Shown piece after piece: positions 1 through 9,048 of a stretch of 64,000 nucleotides of DNA (positions are counted from its first letter, which is position 1; each line of letters starts with the position of its first letter). This stretch comes from Enterococcus sp. 9E7_DIV0242 (GTDB lineage: Bacteria; Bacillota; Bacilli; Lactobacillales; Enterococcaceae), in the NCBI RefSeq assembly GCF_002140975.2, contig NZ_CP147247.1:2977001-3041000 (forward strand), read 5' to 3'. Both the position numbers and the translations under genes were made by a program. The notes under the pieces are model-generated. The model worked only from the letters and a program-made list of their open reading frames with translations. It was not told the DNA's origin and did no database searches.

Positions 1-2
1 AC

Positions 3-518
3 CTCAAGGAAAATGCGAGTACATATGTGTGGGTGTTCTCTTCTAATCTTCAAAAAATCATGCGAACGGTATACCTACAATTAGGTGCTTCTGGGGTCGT
101 TTCTGAAGATTATGAACCAGAGGAGCTTCGTTTGACTATCTCGAATAATCTGACGAAAAGTAAGGTTCGTAACTGTTGCAGCACGGATCAGTCGAAGATG
201 ACAGGGCAGGAAAAAGCCGAGGGTGAGGAAATGGAACTGATCCCAAGAAACCATAGTGTGAAAATCAATGGTAGAAAAGAAATCCCTTTGACTCGTTTGG
301 AATATAAAACCATGGAGCTTCTTTATCAGCACAAAAACAAAACGGTGGCCTATAAAGAATTGTTTGAAGCTATCTGGGGAGAGGGATTCAATAATCAGAA
401 CTATCGAGTCGCTAATTTGATTTTTCATTTGCGTGAAAAGATTGAAGAGGATTCAATAAGCCCGGTACTTATTCGAACAGTTCGTTCAAAAGGCTATATG
501 TTAAGTCTGGAGACATAG
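3..518 (+). CDS. Winged-helix transcriptional regulator (OmpR/PhoB C-terminal type), 5' end outside window
   Basis: The reading frame is open to the left edge, so the N terminus is missing; a GTG at 27 is available but nothing marks it as the real start. The visible N-terminal part (VWVFSSNLQK to SGVVSEDY) resembles the end of a receiver-like domain. The last ~95 residues form an OmpR/PhoB-type winged helix, with LTRLEYKTMELLYQHKNKTV, the recognition-helix region NYRVANLIFHLREKI and the wing IRTVRSKGYML. Regulators of this kind sit in front of WxL surface-protein clusters in enterococci, so control of the genes that follow is a reasonable inference. The 146 bases after it hold a short inverted repeat (CAACTG 540-545, CAGTTG 566-571) and no clear promoter. 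Confidence 0.8.
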   Translation, partial: LKENASTYVWVFSSNLQKIMRTVYLQLGASGVVSEDYEPEELRLTISNNLTKSKVRNCCSTDQSKMTGQEKAEGEEMELIPRNHSVKINGRKEIPLTRLEYKTMELLYQHKNKTVAYKELFEAIWGEGFNNQNYRVANLIFHLREKIEEDSISPVLIRTVRSKGYMLSLET

Positions 519-664
519 CATGATTGGTCTCCAAATGGACAACTGCTACGTCGTACCTATCACATCAGTTGTAGGGATATTAAGAGACGAGAGAATATGA
601 CGATAGCGGCTAGGGAGGGGGGATGGAGAAAAAGGCAATCGATTAATTATAGTAAGGAGGCAAA

Positions 665-3600
665 GTGAATGAAATGAAGAGGACAAAAAAGATAAGACTG
701 TTTTGGGTCAATATACTGATGGTCACTGTTCTCTGTGGGGCTGTGTTTGCACAATTGTATGGTAATGTATCGACATTATTTGCTAAAACACCACTTTCGA
801 TCACACGAGTTGATTCAGTTGATGTGTCAGAGAATCAGACATTCGTTGTGGAATTATCTGATACAAGAGATGTCAAGGAGCTTGGAACGACGATCGAAAG
901 CGATCCACGAGAAATCGTGACATTTGATAGTTCTTCCAAGACGGAAGACTTAGAGACTGACACGACAGTTGAAATGAAAAGGGAATGGAAGGTAACCATC
1001 CCGGAAGGTTTGAGCTTTGATGAAGAAGCAGAGCGAGCGATGCTTTTAGAAGCGGATAAAGATGCTGAGCTGCCACTTTTTAATTGGAATGAAAAGGCTC
1101 GGACATTGAATATTACCGCAATCAGCAGTCAAACAACGTTAGATTTGCTGCTGAAAGCTGAAAAGGCTGGGGATTACAAGCTGAATTATAGCAGCGCGGA
1201 TGAAGTGGAACGTGCAACAGAACTGGCTATCACTATTGCCAAGGCTGATTCGTCCAGTTCAGAAGTGGAGTCTCCTGCACCGGTTGCTGCACAGACAAGA
1301 AGTTTGCGAGCAGCAGGGACGGCAGATGTGACCGATTGGGAGAGTTTTGTACGAGCATTGGCTGATACAAGCATCACAACGATTTCGTTGCAAAATGATA
1401 TTACATTATCGGGAACACTGCAAAACTATGATGGATTATTCAGTACAGCTTCCGTTGATATGACAAGTGCAGATAATGTTTACCTGTTTATCAACAAAGC
1501 AGCAAGTTCACGCAGCATTACCATTGAAGGAAATAGCCATACGTTTGATTTTGGTAATCTTGCAATCGGACTATTGAATGCATCAACTACAGGAAGCACA
1601 CAAGCGTTTTGGGTATTTGATTTTGTTAATATTGATGTGATTTCCAGAAATTTTTCTGGTCCGATTTACAAGTCATCCCATACCGCAGCAAGTGCTACAA
1701 CCAATGGGCTGACGGGAACTGCTAGGACCAACACACAGATCAATTTTGGTAACGGTGCGACACATACCCGCCAAGTGACGACAATGCTTGGCTATCTGGT
1801 CGCTTTAAATGATTATAACGTTCCGAATATTGAAGTGATGACTGATTTGTGGACGACTTCAGGAACGATGGTTCAAAGCTACTTCTTGTATAGTCCCAAT
1901 TCAAATGCATCTACTCAAGTGTTTGGTACGACTTCAGCTACAAACAACAGTGGTGGAATGGTCCATATTTACTTTACTGCGATGAATGGAAATGCCAGAG
2001 CAGTAAATGTTGAAGGAAATGGGTATACCTTAGACTTCGGGGCACTTGTGTATCATTTCATGTCCAATAATAACAATGGCGGCGTGTCTTGGGATATCTC
2101 ATTCAACAACATGACCGTCTACCACGGGAACTATTGGGGAGCAATCATCTATAATGCCGGTGGAAAAATGACCATGAACAACTATACAGGATATGGTGCT
2201 CAGTTCATGGAGGCAGATACGACGAACTTAGTCCTTGCAGGAAAAACACATCTGGAGCAGGTAGCGAGCTACACGTCCCTTGCAAAAGATGGTTCGACTA
2301 TTCGGACATGGTCAGTCAATAACGAGCGGCAGTCATCCCTGTCCGTTTCGACAGCTACAGTAGCAGACAATGCGGATCTATATCTCGGTTCTCGAGGTAG
2401 TAATGTTTTGGAAGTCAGCGGCGGGATGTTCGATATAGGAGATAACGCTAAGGTAACTTTGGAAAGAGGAGCAGCTGTTCTTACTTCTGAAGGTGGGAAT
2501 GCCAACCTGACGATCCGGAACTCGGGCGCGTTCAACGTCGGAAAAGGTTCGATAGTGGACATGGTCAACCATCATGCCTCGAATGCGACAGTTGTCAATC
2601 TTCAAGGTGCCGGCGCAACCTTCCATATCGAGGAAGAAGCAGTCGTAAATATCAGGACAGATGCCTATGCAGTTACTTCAGCAAACAACTCAAGCCCGGG
2701 AACAGGTACGGGAAGCTCCGGTAACGTTGTTTACATCGGTGGAGGTTCCATGACAGTTGCAGGGACATTGAATGTTAAAACTGAAAATATGGCAGCAGCA
2801 AGTAGTGCAGTTATTTATGCAGGAGCTGCAGCAGTATTTACAGTCAACGCAAAAGGTAGCATGGATATACAAAGTGATAGTAACAGCTACAACCAAAATC
2901 TGATTTATATGGCCGGTGCTGCTGCAAGTACGACTTTCCAATTTAGTGATGCGGAAAGAGTGAATTTACAGCGAACAGTTGCTTTAAGCACGGGAACAAA
3001 TAACGCAAACAGTGGATTGATTCGATCAGCAGGGAATCTAAATGTTTCTGTCCAAAATGTTTATCAATGGAATCTTGGGAACTACAATGGTGGCGGCGAC
3101 GGTGACAGCAACTATAACTATGATTATGTGCCAATGAGTAATATGACACTTGCTTATGGTGGGAATGCTCAACCAGCAATCACTACTGCGAATGCGATGA
3201 CCAGTGCAACATTGGCAAGTTTTAAAGCGAATTTTACAACGCAAACGCAACGTGTGCTGTTTACTCGGATTCCTGATCCGAATGTGGCGATCCACAGTAT
3301 ATCAACGGATAACCATGCGGACAGTAGTTCTACAACAGTCTACGGTTATGCTATTCCAAACACCTATATTCGTATTTGGGATGAAACGTTGAATGCATCA
3401 ATTGATGCTGCTTTTGATCCTTCCACAGACAGTATTCCTTCACCGGTAGACGATACAACGACGCCGGAAGCGTACCGTAAGAATTTTTCAACACAAGCAG
3501 ACGCTAATGGTGATTGGTCGATCACTGTGCCAAGTGGGAATTATTTCACTGCGCATAGCACGATTCGAGTCTATGCCTTTGCTAACTTGAAAGCAGAAGA

Positions 3601-5167
3601 AAGATCGCAAGTTGTCTTGGATAGAACACCGCCAACAGGAGATCCTGTGGAGTATCATTCAGCAGTGGGTGAAACAGCACCGGGACCTGAGAAATTTGTG
3701 GTGAATCCGGCAGACACGAATCCAATTACACCGACCTTTGGCTATGAGTTTGCGGAAGAGAATACTGCAGCTCAAGTGGCAGCAATGATGAATACACAGG
3801 GAGAATATCCGATTTATGTCTATTTATCTGATAATGCAGTAGATGCTGATGGGAATGCAACACCAAATAAAACGAAAATTCAGGCAAAACTGATCGTCCA
3901 TGACACCCTTAACTTCATTGAAGCTGAGGATACAACCGGGAAAGCTTCTGATATCAATTCATTGACAGAGGCAGAGCTGAAAGCATGGATCATCAATAAA
4001 AGTAATGCCGCGGCAGCTAAAATTGTTGATGGTGCGCAATCCAGTCTGACGGATAAGATTCAGGTAACGAATCTTGGCGGACTGACACCTGCAACGACAG
4101 AGGGTGCGTTCAATGTGGTACTTACTGTCAAAGCCTCTGATTCAGGATTATCAGCAGATTTGACTACGACGATCCAAGTCTATATCTATGATGATAATAC
4201 GGTCATTTCGACAGACGAAGACTATGCGTTGAAAGGAGCAAACTTTACTGTTGCTTCTAAGGATTATCCAACAACAGCAGCTGGCATCGTCGATATGATT
4301 CGCTCGGATGGTCAATTGAAGCTGACGCAAATTCAACCGGTTCCGGCAACAGATTTGCCGGTAACGGATATTGTGATCGATACAAGTAATCTTCCGCCAG
4401 CCAGAACAACAGGTGTGGTTACGCCGGCAGGCAACTACGATGTACCTATTTCTTACGGCACGGGAGATTCCAGAGTAGAGAAAATAATCGTTGTGACGAT
4501 CTCTCAGAGTGAAGCGAAGCTGCATGTTCGTTTTGTTGATGAAAACGATCAGGATATCGTCCCTCAATTAGAGATCGATGTCATGTCCGGTGAACTGTAT
4601 GATCTGACCGGCAATCCGCAGGTTTCGCAAAAAATCGAGGCTGCTAAAGGGGAGTACTATGATCTTGCTACACGCCCTGCCAGTGAGAATGCCTTCTTGA
4701 TCGATCAAACGATCACAACGGCTGTCTATAAATTTACCGGAAAATTAGTCATTTCTTCTGTTCCGTCTATGCTGGACTTTGGCTTAGAAGAATCTACTTC
4801 GAAAAAAATTCGTGTAGAGAATGCTGAGTTGAATGGCGATAAGTTTACGATCACGGATACACGTCCAGTGAGAAAAGAATGGAAGCTGACAGCAAAATTG
4901 TTACAGGAGTTCACCTTGTTGAATGATACGAATACCACACTTACAGGTATTCTTCGCTATAACGATGGCGGAACCAATGAAAAAACCTTTGCCTTGAATG
5001 CGGCAGAGGATATCGTGCAACACACCAACGCAGATAAAGAGTATGTCCTAAGCGATATTTGGCAGGAAAAAGGTCCTGGATTCAAACTGGAAATCACAAA
5101 CGGCGCAGTGAAAAAACTGGGTGAATATCAAGCGGTCATTGAATACCAGCTTGCGGATACCCCGTAG
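665..5167 (+). CDS. Giant secreted beta-helix protein with MucBP-like and C-terminal WxL-like domains (CscC-type)
   Basis: A 1500-residue surface protein with an N-terminal membrane or signal segment at ~10-36. Residues ~225-850 are rich in G, N, S, T and V and look like a parallel beta-helix; two blocks in it are related (IEGNSHTFDFGNLAIG and VEGNGYTLDFGALVYH), suggesting internal duplication. Ig/adhesin-like segments follow. A MucBP-like stretch begins KLHVRFVDENDQDI near 1285. The last ~130 residues resemble a WxL domain: EWKLTAKL supplies the first WxL (W~1406), but the second motif reads VIEYQLADTP, with Tyr for Trp. WxL domains bind peptidoglycan non-covalently. The start is GTG at 665, 4 nt after GGAGG; ATG 674 is the alternative but lies 13 nt away. 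It is the first gene of the surface operon and is probably a ligand-binding adhesin; the ligand is unknown. Confidence 0.88.
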   Translation: MNEMKRTKKIRLFWVNILMVTVLCGAVFAQLYGNVSTLFAKTPLSITRVDSVDVSENQTFVVELSDTRDVKELGTTIESDPREIVTFDSSSKTEDLETDTTVEMKREWKVTIPEGLSFDEEAERAMLLEADKDAELPLFNWNEKARTLNITAISSQTTLDLLLKAEKAGDYKLNYSSADEVERATELAITIAKADSSSSEVESPAPVAAQTRSLRAAGTADVTDWESFVRALADTSITTISLQNDITLSGTLQNYDGLFSTASVDMTSADNVYLFINKAASSRSITIEGNSHTFDFGNLAIGLLNASTTGSTQAFWVFDFVNIDVISRNFSGPIYKSSHTAASATTNGLTGTARTNTQINFGNGATHTRQVTTMLGYLVALNDYNVPNIEVMTDLWTTSGTMVQSYFLYSPNSNASTQVFGTTSATNNSGGMVHIYFTAMNGNARAVNVEGNGYTLDFGALVYHFMSNNNNGGVSWDISFNNMTVYHGNYWGAIIYNAGGKMTMNNYTGYGAQFMEADTTNLVLAGKTHLEQVASYTSLAKDGSTIRTWSVNNERQSSLSVSTATVADNADLYLGSRGSNVLEVSGGMFDIGDNAKVTLERGAAVLTSEGGNANLTIRNSGAFNVGKGSIVDMVNHHASNATVVNLQGAGATFHIEEEAVVNIRTDAYAVTSANNSSPGTGTGSSGNVVYIGGGSMTVAGTLNVKTENMAAASSAVIYAGAAAVFTVNAKGSMDIQSDSNSYNQNLIYMAGAAASTTFQFSDAERVNLQRTVALSTGTNNANSGLIRSAGNLNVSVQNVYQWNLGNYNGGGDGDSNYNYDYVPMSNMTLAYGGNAQPAITTANAMTSATLASFKANFTTQTQRVLFTRIPDPNVAIHSISTDNHADSSSTTVYGYAIPNTYIRIWDETLNASIDAAFDPSTDSIPSPVDDTTTPEAYRKNFSTQADANGDWSITVPSGNYFTAHSTIRVYAFANLKAEERSQVVLDRTPPTGDPVEYHSAVGETAPGPEKFVVNPADTNPITPTFGYEFAEENTAAQVAAMMNTQGEYPIYVYLSDNAVDADGNATPNKTKIQAKLIVHDTLNFIEAEDTTGKASDINSLTEAELKAWIINKSNAAAAKIVDGAQSSLTDKIQVTNLGGLTPATTEGAFNVVLTVKASDSGLSADLTTTIQVYIYDDNTVISTDEDYALKGANFTVASKDYPTTAAGIVDMIRSDGQLKLTQIQPVPATDLPVTDIVIDTSNLPPARTTGVVTPAGNYDVPISYGTGDSRVEKIIVVTISQSEAKLHVRFVDENDQDIVPQLEIDVMSGELYDLTGNPQVSQKIEAAKGEYYDLATRPASENAFLIDQTITTAVYKFTGKLVISSVPSMLDFGLEESTSKKIRVENAELNGDKFTITDTRPVRKEWKLTAKLLQEFTLLNDTNTTLTGILRYNDGGTNEKTFALNAAEDIVQHTNADKEYVLSDIWQEKGPGFKLEITNGAVKKLGEYQAVIEYQLADTP

Positions 5168-5186
5168 TAATGGAGGAGAATAAATA

Positions 5187-5570
5187 ATGAAAAACAAGCA
5201 CGTGTTTCTTTATATGTTTTCCTCAGTGTTTCTCACCATGCTGATGTTTTTGTCAGCACCTGTCAGCTTTGCACAGGAAGGTGCAGTTCAAACCAAAGGG
5301 GAAGTCATACTCTGGGAAGAGAGCAGTGACTCATCAGAACCACCGACGTCTTCCACAGAACCCAGTGAATCTACTGTGCCCAGTGAATCCGTTGTATCTA
5401 GCGAATCAAGTCAAGGAGCGACTATCAGCAAGCCTGCCGGGAAATATCCCTCAACAGGTGAGCTGGTCAAATCCAGCTTGACGATCACAGGTATCGCACT
5501 GCTTCTTATCATGCTGGTCCTGTTTTTCTTGAAAAAGAAGAAGGAACGAGAAATCGGGGAAGGGAGTTAA
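5187..5570 (+). CDS. Small sortase-anchored protein of the WxL cluster (CscD-type)
   Basis: 127 residues: a signal peptide (~1-29, ending SFAQEG), a short exposed region, a Ser/Pro/Glu-rich spacer built of SES/EPS repeats, then a sorting signal YPSTGE (~89-94), a hydrophobic segment LTITGIALLLIMLVLFFL and a basic tail KKKKERE. The usual LPxTG has Tyr in place of Leu. Sortase would cleave between Thr and Gly and attach it to the wall. It begins 19 nt after the giant protein with a GGAGGAGA site and sits 6 nt before the next WxL gene. Small LPxTG proteins of this shape are a fixed part of csc/WxL clusters and probably help hold the complex on the cell surface. Confidence 0.85.
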   Translation: MKNKHVFLYMFSSVFLTMLMFLSAPVSFAQEGAVQTKGEVILWEESSDSSEPPTSSTEPSESTVPSESVVSSESSQGATISKPAGKYPSTGELVKSSLTITGIALLLIMLVLFFLKKKKEREIGEGS

Positions 5571-5576
5571 AGCAAC

Positions 5577-6380
5577 ATGAAACGTAAAATAATCTGTTCC
5601 ATGGCTTTTGCAGCTTGCCTGACCGGAGGAATGTTCCATACACAGACAGTTTCAGCAGAAAGTGATCAGGTGTCAGGAGATGCAAATGTCACTGTTCAAA
5701 AGGACAAAACCGGTGTATCGATGATTCAAGACCCGGAAAACCCGGAGTCGGAAGTCGATCCGGGAGATAGTCCACGAACAGACGGTGATTTGAGGATCGA
5801 CTTTGTTCCTCAATTGAACTTTAGTACAGCCAAATTGAGCGACAATGGATTGGTATTACCGGCAAATGCTCAGTTGTTTCATAGCGATACGACCCCCAGA
5901 GGGAACTTTATCCAAGTAACAGATGAGCGCGATGAGCCGACTGGCTGGACCTTACAGGTCCGGCAAGAGAAGCAGTTTACGCATAATGAAAAAGAAGGCG
6001 TTCAGTTAAAAGGCGCAGTTATTTCTTTGGATAAAGCGTGGACGAACTCTGTAGTAGCCAATAAGTTTTCGCCAACCGTACAAAAAGAAGTGATTCAGAT
6101 GTTGGCAGTAGGAGAAACCTACAACCTTGCGAAGGCAGAGTACGAAAAAGGGATGGGTACTTGGAGTATCGCCTTTGGGGCCTCAGCTGAGAATCAAAAC
6201 GGGCAAGCTGCAACAGTGGAAGCCAGAAAAGATGAGCAGGGGAATGCCGTAATGGACACGCTATTCAACAAGCCAAGCTATTTAAATAGTGCGGTGACCT
6301 TAACGATCCCGGGAGATAGTAATAATCAAGCGGGAGCCTATTCAACGGTGCTAACTTGGACTTTAGCCGAGTTACCATAA
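5577..6380 (+). CDS. WxL domain surface protein (CscB-type)
   Basis: 267 residues with a signal peptide (~1-27, TQTVSAES) and a mature WxL domain. Both canonical motifs are intact: GWTLQV (W~123) and the C-terminal VLTWTLAELP (W~262). The N-terminal acidic/Pro stretch (PENPESEVDPGDSPRTDGDL) and the FVPQLNFSTAKL block are typical of the family. The domain binds the cell wall without covalent linkage. A GGGAG site overlapping the end of the sortase-anchored gene precedes the start, so the two are translationally close. It is probably one of the structural partners of the giant protein and the DUF916 protein. Confidence 0.92.
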   Translation: MKRKIICSMAFAACLTGGMFHTQTVSAESDQVSGDANVTVQKDKTGVSMIQDPENPESEVDPGDSPRTDGDLRIDFVPQLNFSTAKLSDNGLVLPANAQLFHSDTTPRGNFIQVTDERDEPTGWTLQVRQEKQFTHNEKEGVQLKGAVISLDKAWTNSVVANKFSPTVQKEVIQMLAVGETYNLAKAEYEKGMGTWSIAFGASAENQNGQAATVEARKDEQGNAVMDTLFNKPSYLNSAVTLTIPGDSNNQAGAYSTVLTWTLAELP

Positions 6381-6413
6381 ATAAAACACACACAATACTA
6401 GGAGGAAACACAA

Positions 6414-7172
6414 ATGAAATTAACACACAAATTATGTGGCGCTGCATTAGTAGCAGTAGTCGGAATTGCAGTAGCAGGACCAGGAGTAAGTATCACAAAA
6501 GCAGCAGAAGATACAACCGATGGACCAGGTAAAATCGTCTTCACGGATGAAGATTACACAACAAACACTGATGGTGGGAAAATTCCTGATACAACAGAAA
6601 CTGACCCAACATTACCATCTAAAAATGGAGAATTTGTTATCCGTAGTGTTTCTCCATTAGACTTCGGTACAGCAGAAGCAACTGTTGGTAAAACTGTTGT
6701 AGCTTTCGCGGCACCTCACCAATCTACTGGTAATGCAGCAGCGGCATCAGCAAACTTCGTTCGTTTCAAAGATAACCGTAAAAACGACGACAACCGTTAC
6801 CAAGTAACAGCAAATCTTACAACTCAATTTACAAGCACTGCTGGTAAAGAGTTGACTGGTGCAACAATTGAGTACACAAATCTTCGCTTGTTGGATGCTG
6901 CTGAAAACGGCGCATTGAAACCAGCTGAATCAGGATTAGCTGCAAGTGTTGCATTGGCTTACAATACAGAAGCTCCTGTTTACACAAATGCTGACGCAAC
7001 TAAAGGACGTGGAGACTACTTCGTAGCATTCGGTCAATTAGGTGATGCTGTAGCACCTGCTGACGAGTCTGTTAAACTTACTATCCCTTCAGATACTGCA
7101 TTATACAATGGTGAATACAATGCAGCGATCACTTGGACAATCTCTGATGTTCCAATGACAGGTTCTTGGTAA
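6414..7172 (+). CDS. WxL domain surface protein, probably the abundant one, with a degenerate first motif
   Basis: 252 residues with a signal peptide (~1-30) and a WxL domain. The first motif has lost its Trp (RYQVTANL where GWTLQV stands in the upstream paralogue), while the second is ITWTISDVP. Codon choice differs from its neighbours: it strongly favours codons such as GGT, GCT, CGT, AAC and ACA, as highly expressed genes do. It has a clean AGGAGG site. A hairpin at 7208-7237 lies just downstream and may limit read-through into the DUF916 gene. I infer that this is the major secreted WxL product of the locus. Confidence 0.9.
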   Translation: MKLTHKLCGAALVAVVGIAVAGPGVSITKAAEDTTDGPGKIVFTDEDYTTNTDGGKIPDTTETDPTLPSKNGEFVIRSVSPLDFGTAEATVGKTVVAFAAPHQSTGNAAAASANFVRFKDNRKNDDNRYQVTANLTTQFTSTAGKELTGATIEYTNLRLLDAAENGALKPAESGLAASVALAYNTEAPVYTNADATKGRGDYFVAFGQLGDAVAPADESVKLTIPSDTALYNGEYNAAITWTISDVPMTGSW

Positions 7173-7207
7173 AAAAACGCACTAAAAATTGTATAAATAA
7201 ATGAGGG

Positions 7208-7237
7208 GTTCACCGGTTTCGTTTGGAGCCGGTGAGC
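7208..7237 (+). terminator. Intercistronic hairpin, possible partial terminator
   Basis: GTTCACCGG (7208-7216) pairs with CCGGTGAGC (7229-7237) around a 12-nt loop and is followed only by TCTTTC. The T-run is weak, so this fits an attenuating or mRNA-stabilising stem between the highly codon-biased WxL gene and the DUF916 gene better than a full terminator. Confidence 0.55.
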
Positions 7238-7266
7238 TCTTTCATAAAAGAAAGGTATTATCCGAA

Positions 7267-8349
7267 ATGAAACTAAGAAAGTTATTTTATGTTTTACCTA
7301 TACTTTACATAGCTTCCTTCTTCTTAGGAACGACTCCTGTTTTCGCGACAGAAGAAATGAACCCATATACCTACGAAGTTGTTAAACCTGAGAATCAAGT
7401 CGATGATGTTGGTTACTTCAATCTGCGTATGCAGCCAGATCAAGAACAAACGGTTCAAATCAAGCTGAAAAACCAGACAGATCAAGAAGTAACAGTAGCG
7501 ATTGGATTGAATGGTGCCAAAACAAATTCTAACGGGGTAATTGAATTTGGCCCAAGTGTGCTAGAAAATGATGCATCACTAAAATATGACTTCAAAGAGA
7601 TCGTCACAGGTCCGGAAACAACGGTCATTCCGGCAAATGGAGAGACGACAGTTGATATCACAATCAAGATGCCGTCTGCTACGATCGATGGCTTGATCGT
7701 TGGTGGTATCCATATGAAAAAAGTTCCGACAGCGGAAGAGGAAGAAGAACGAAAAAAGCAGACGGGTGTTCTCAATGAATATGCCTATTTAGTTGGAATG
7801 GTATTGAGCGAAGCAGACATGATTCCTCAAGCCGATTTGGCGCTGAATAAAGTCTATGCAGGGTTGGCTAATTACAGAAATGCTGTATTTATCAACTTTT
7901 CAAACGTGCAGCCTAATTTCCTGGATGATATGGGTGTTGAAGCGCAAATCATGCAAGCCGGTGCATCTGAAGTACTTTATGATACGAAGAAGCTGAATAT
8001 GCGGATGGCGCCCAATTCCATGATTGATTTTCCTGTGCTGATGGATGGGGACCGAATGGAGGCTGGCGACTATACTGCACACATTCTGGTAACTAGCGGC
8101 GACCGTAAGTGGGAATGGGACCATGACTTTACGATCACCGAAGAAGAAGCTGATAAATATAATGCCCAGGATGTCAGTCTTGTGCAGGAGCGTGGGATTG
8201 ATTGGACCTTGATCGCGATGATCGTTGGCGGAGTATTCGCAGCGTTCTTAGTAATATTCTTTATTGTTCGTGCCATTCGAAAAAAAGGGAATAAAGGAAA
8301 GAACAAGAAGAAAAATAAAGCGAAAAAAGGAAAGAAAAGCAAAGGATAG
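7267..8349 (+). CDS. DUF916/DUF3324 membrane-anchored surface protein (CscA-type)
   Basis: 360 residues from ATG 7267 (MKLRKLFYVL). The frame is open further up to 7201, but that region is occupied by the intercistronic hairpin and has no ribosome site. A signal peptide (to ~FATEE) is followed by a DUF916 domain (NLRMQPDQEQTVQIKLKNQT) and a DUF3324 domain (ADLALNKVYAGLANYRNAVF), then one transmembrane helix (LIAMIVGGVFAAFLVIFFIV) and a Lys-rich cytoplasmic tail. These domains accompany WxL proteins in enterococci, listeriae and lactobacilli; DUF916 is described as peptidoglycan-binding and DUF3324 as WxL-interacting. It is probably the membrane anchor of the complex. Confidence 0.9.
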   Translation: MKLRKLFYVLPILYIASFFLGTTPVFATEEMNPYTYEVVKPENQVDDVGYFNLRMQPDQEQTVQIKLKNQTDQEVTVAIGLNGAKTNSNGVIEFGPSVLENDASLKYDFKEIVTGPETTVIPANGETTVDITIKMPSATIDGLIVGGIHMKKVPTAEEEEERKKQTGVLNEYAYLVGMVLSEADMIPQADLALNKVYAGLANYRNAVFINFSNVQPNFLDDMGVEAQIMQAGASEVLYDTKKLNMRMAPNSMIDFPVLMDGDRMEAGDYTAHILVTSGDRKWEWDHDFTITEEEADKYNAQDVSLVQERGIDWTLIAMIVGGVFAAFLVIFFIVRAIRKKGNKGKNKKKNKAKKGKKSKG

Positions 8350-8367
8350 TAGAGGAGGCAGAAACAC

Positions 8368-9033
8368 ATGACAATATTGGATCGCCTGTTCATTGGGTTA
8401 TTATCCTTTGGCTTTTTATGCCTGCTTTTTACAGTATTTTTCATTTTCTCGTTTTTTTCAAATAAGCGGAAAACAAAACAGCTGGAGAAAAGACGTCGTC
8501 CGAAAAATAAAAAGAAACGTATTCGGCTGAAAAAAGAGCTTCGTTTACTGAAAAAAACGCAGAAAAAGTTATTAGTTTGGAGTGTTTTAGTGTTTCTTTT
8601 ATCAGCTGGTGCAATTGGTGGTGGAGTCTATGCACGTTATTATCAACTGACGAATTTGACAAAAGAAGATTCAAACACGATTGTTCAAAGCTATTTTCTG
8701 ACAGAAGAAATACAAGAAAACTTCAACCAATTGGAAAATGGCGGCAATACAGAAAAAATTCAATCCGTACTGCGGGATAGAAGTGCATTGCTTGTAAGCT
8801 ACGGGAATAGAAATATCTCTATTGGAATGTCTGAGGAAGGGACAAAGCTTTTAGTGAAGTACACGAGTATGATGCGAGAATCTGGAACAAATCTGTATTC
8901 AGCATCGGTTGCCCAATTGGATAATCCAGAGCTGCGTGAGGGTTATAAGAGTGATATGGAAAAGCTTGTAAAGCAGCAACAGAAAGTATTTGATTATTTT
9001 AAAATCAGCGAGTCATCGATAAAAAAGAAATAA
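8368..9033 (+). CDS. Small two-helix membrane protein of unknown function in the WxL cluster
   Basis: 221 residues with two hydrophobic segments (~5-31 and ~70-92) separated by a very basic loop (KRRRPKNKKKRIRLKKELRL). The C-terminal part is helical, Glu/Asn/Ser-rich and probably extracellular. No family motif is recognised. It has a GAGGAGG ribosome site, starts 18 nt after the DUF916 gene, and ends 15 nt before the signal peptidase pair, so it belongs to the same transcription unit. A role in export or assembly of the surface complex is possible from context only. Confidence 0.8.
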   Translation: MTILDRLFIGLLSFGFLCLLFTVFFIFSFFSNKRKTKQLEKRRRPKNKKKRIRLKKELRLLKKTQKKLLVWSVLVFLLSAGAIGGGVYARYYQLTNLTKEDSNTIVQSYFLTEEIQENFNQLENGGNTEKIQSVLRDRSALLVSYGNRNISIGMSEEGTKLLVKYTSMMRESGTNLYSASVAQLDNPELREGYKSDMEKLVKQQQKVFDYFKISESSIKKK

Positions 9034-9048
9034 GCTGAGGTGTTTCTA

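Noticed and set aside
4151..4567. Long antisense ORF inside the giant surface gene and other antisense frames (9737-10234, 39596-39997)
   Set aside because: They mirror the codon structure of the real gene, have no ribosome sites, and encode no recognisable domain.
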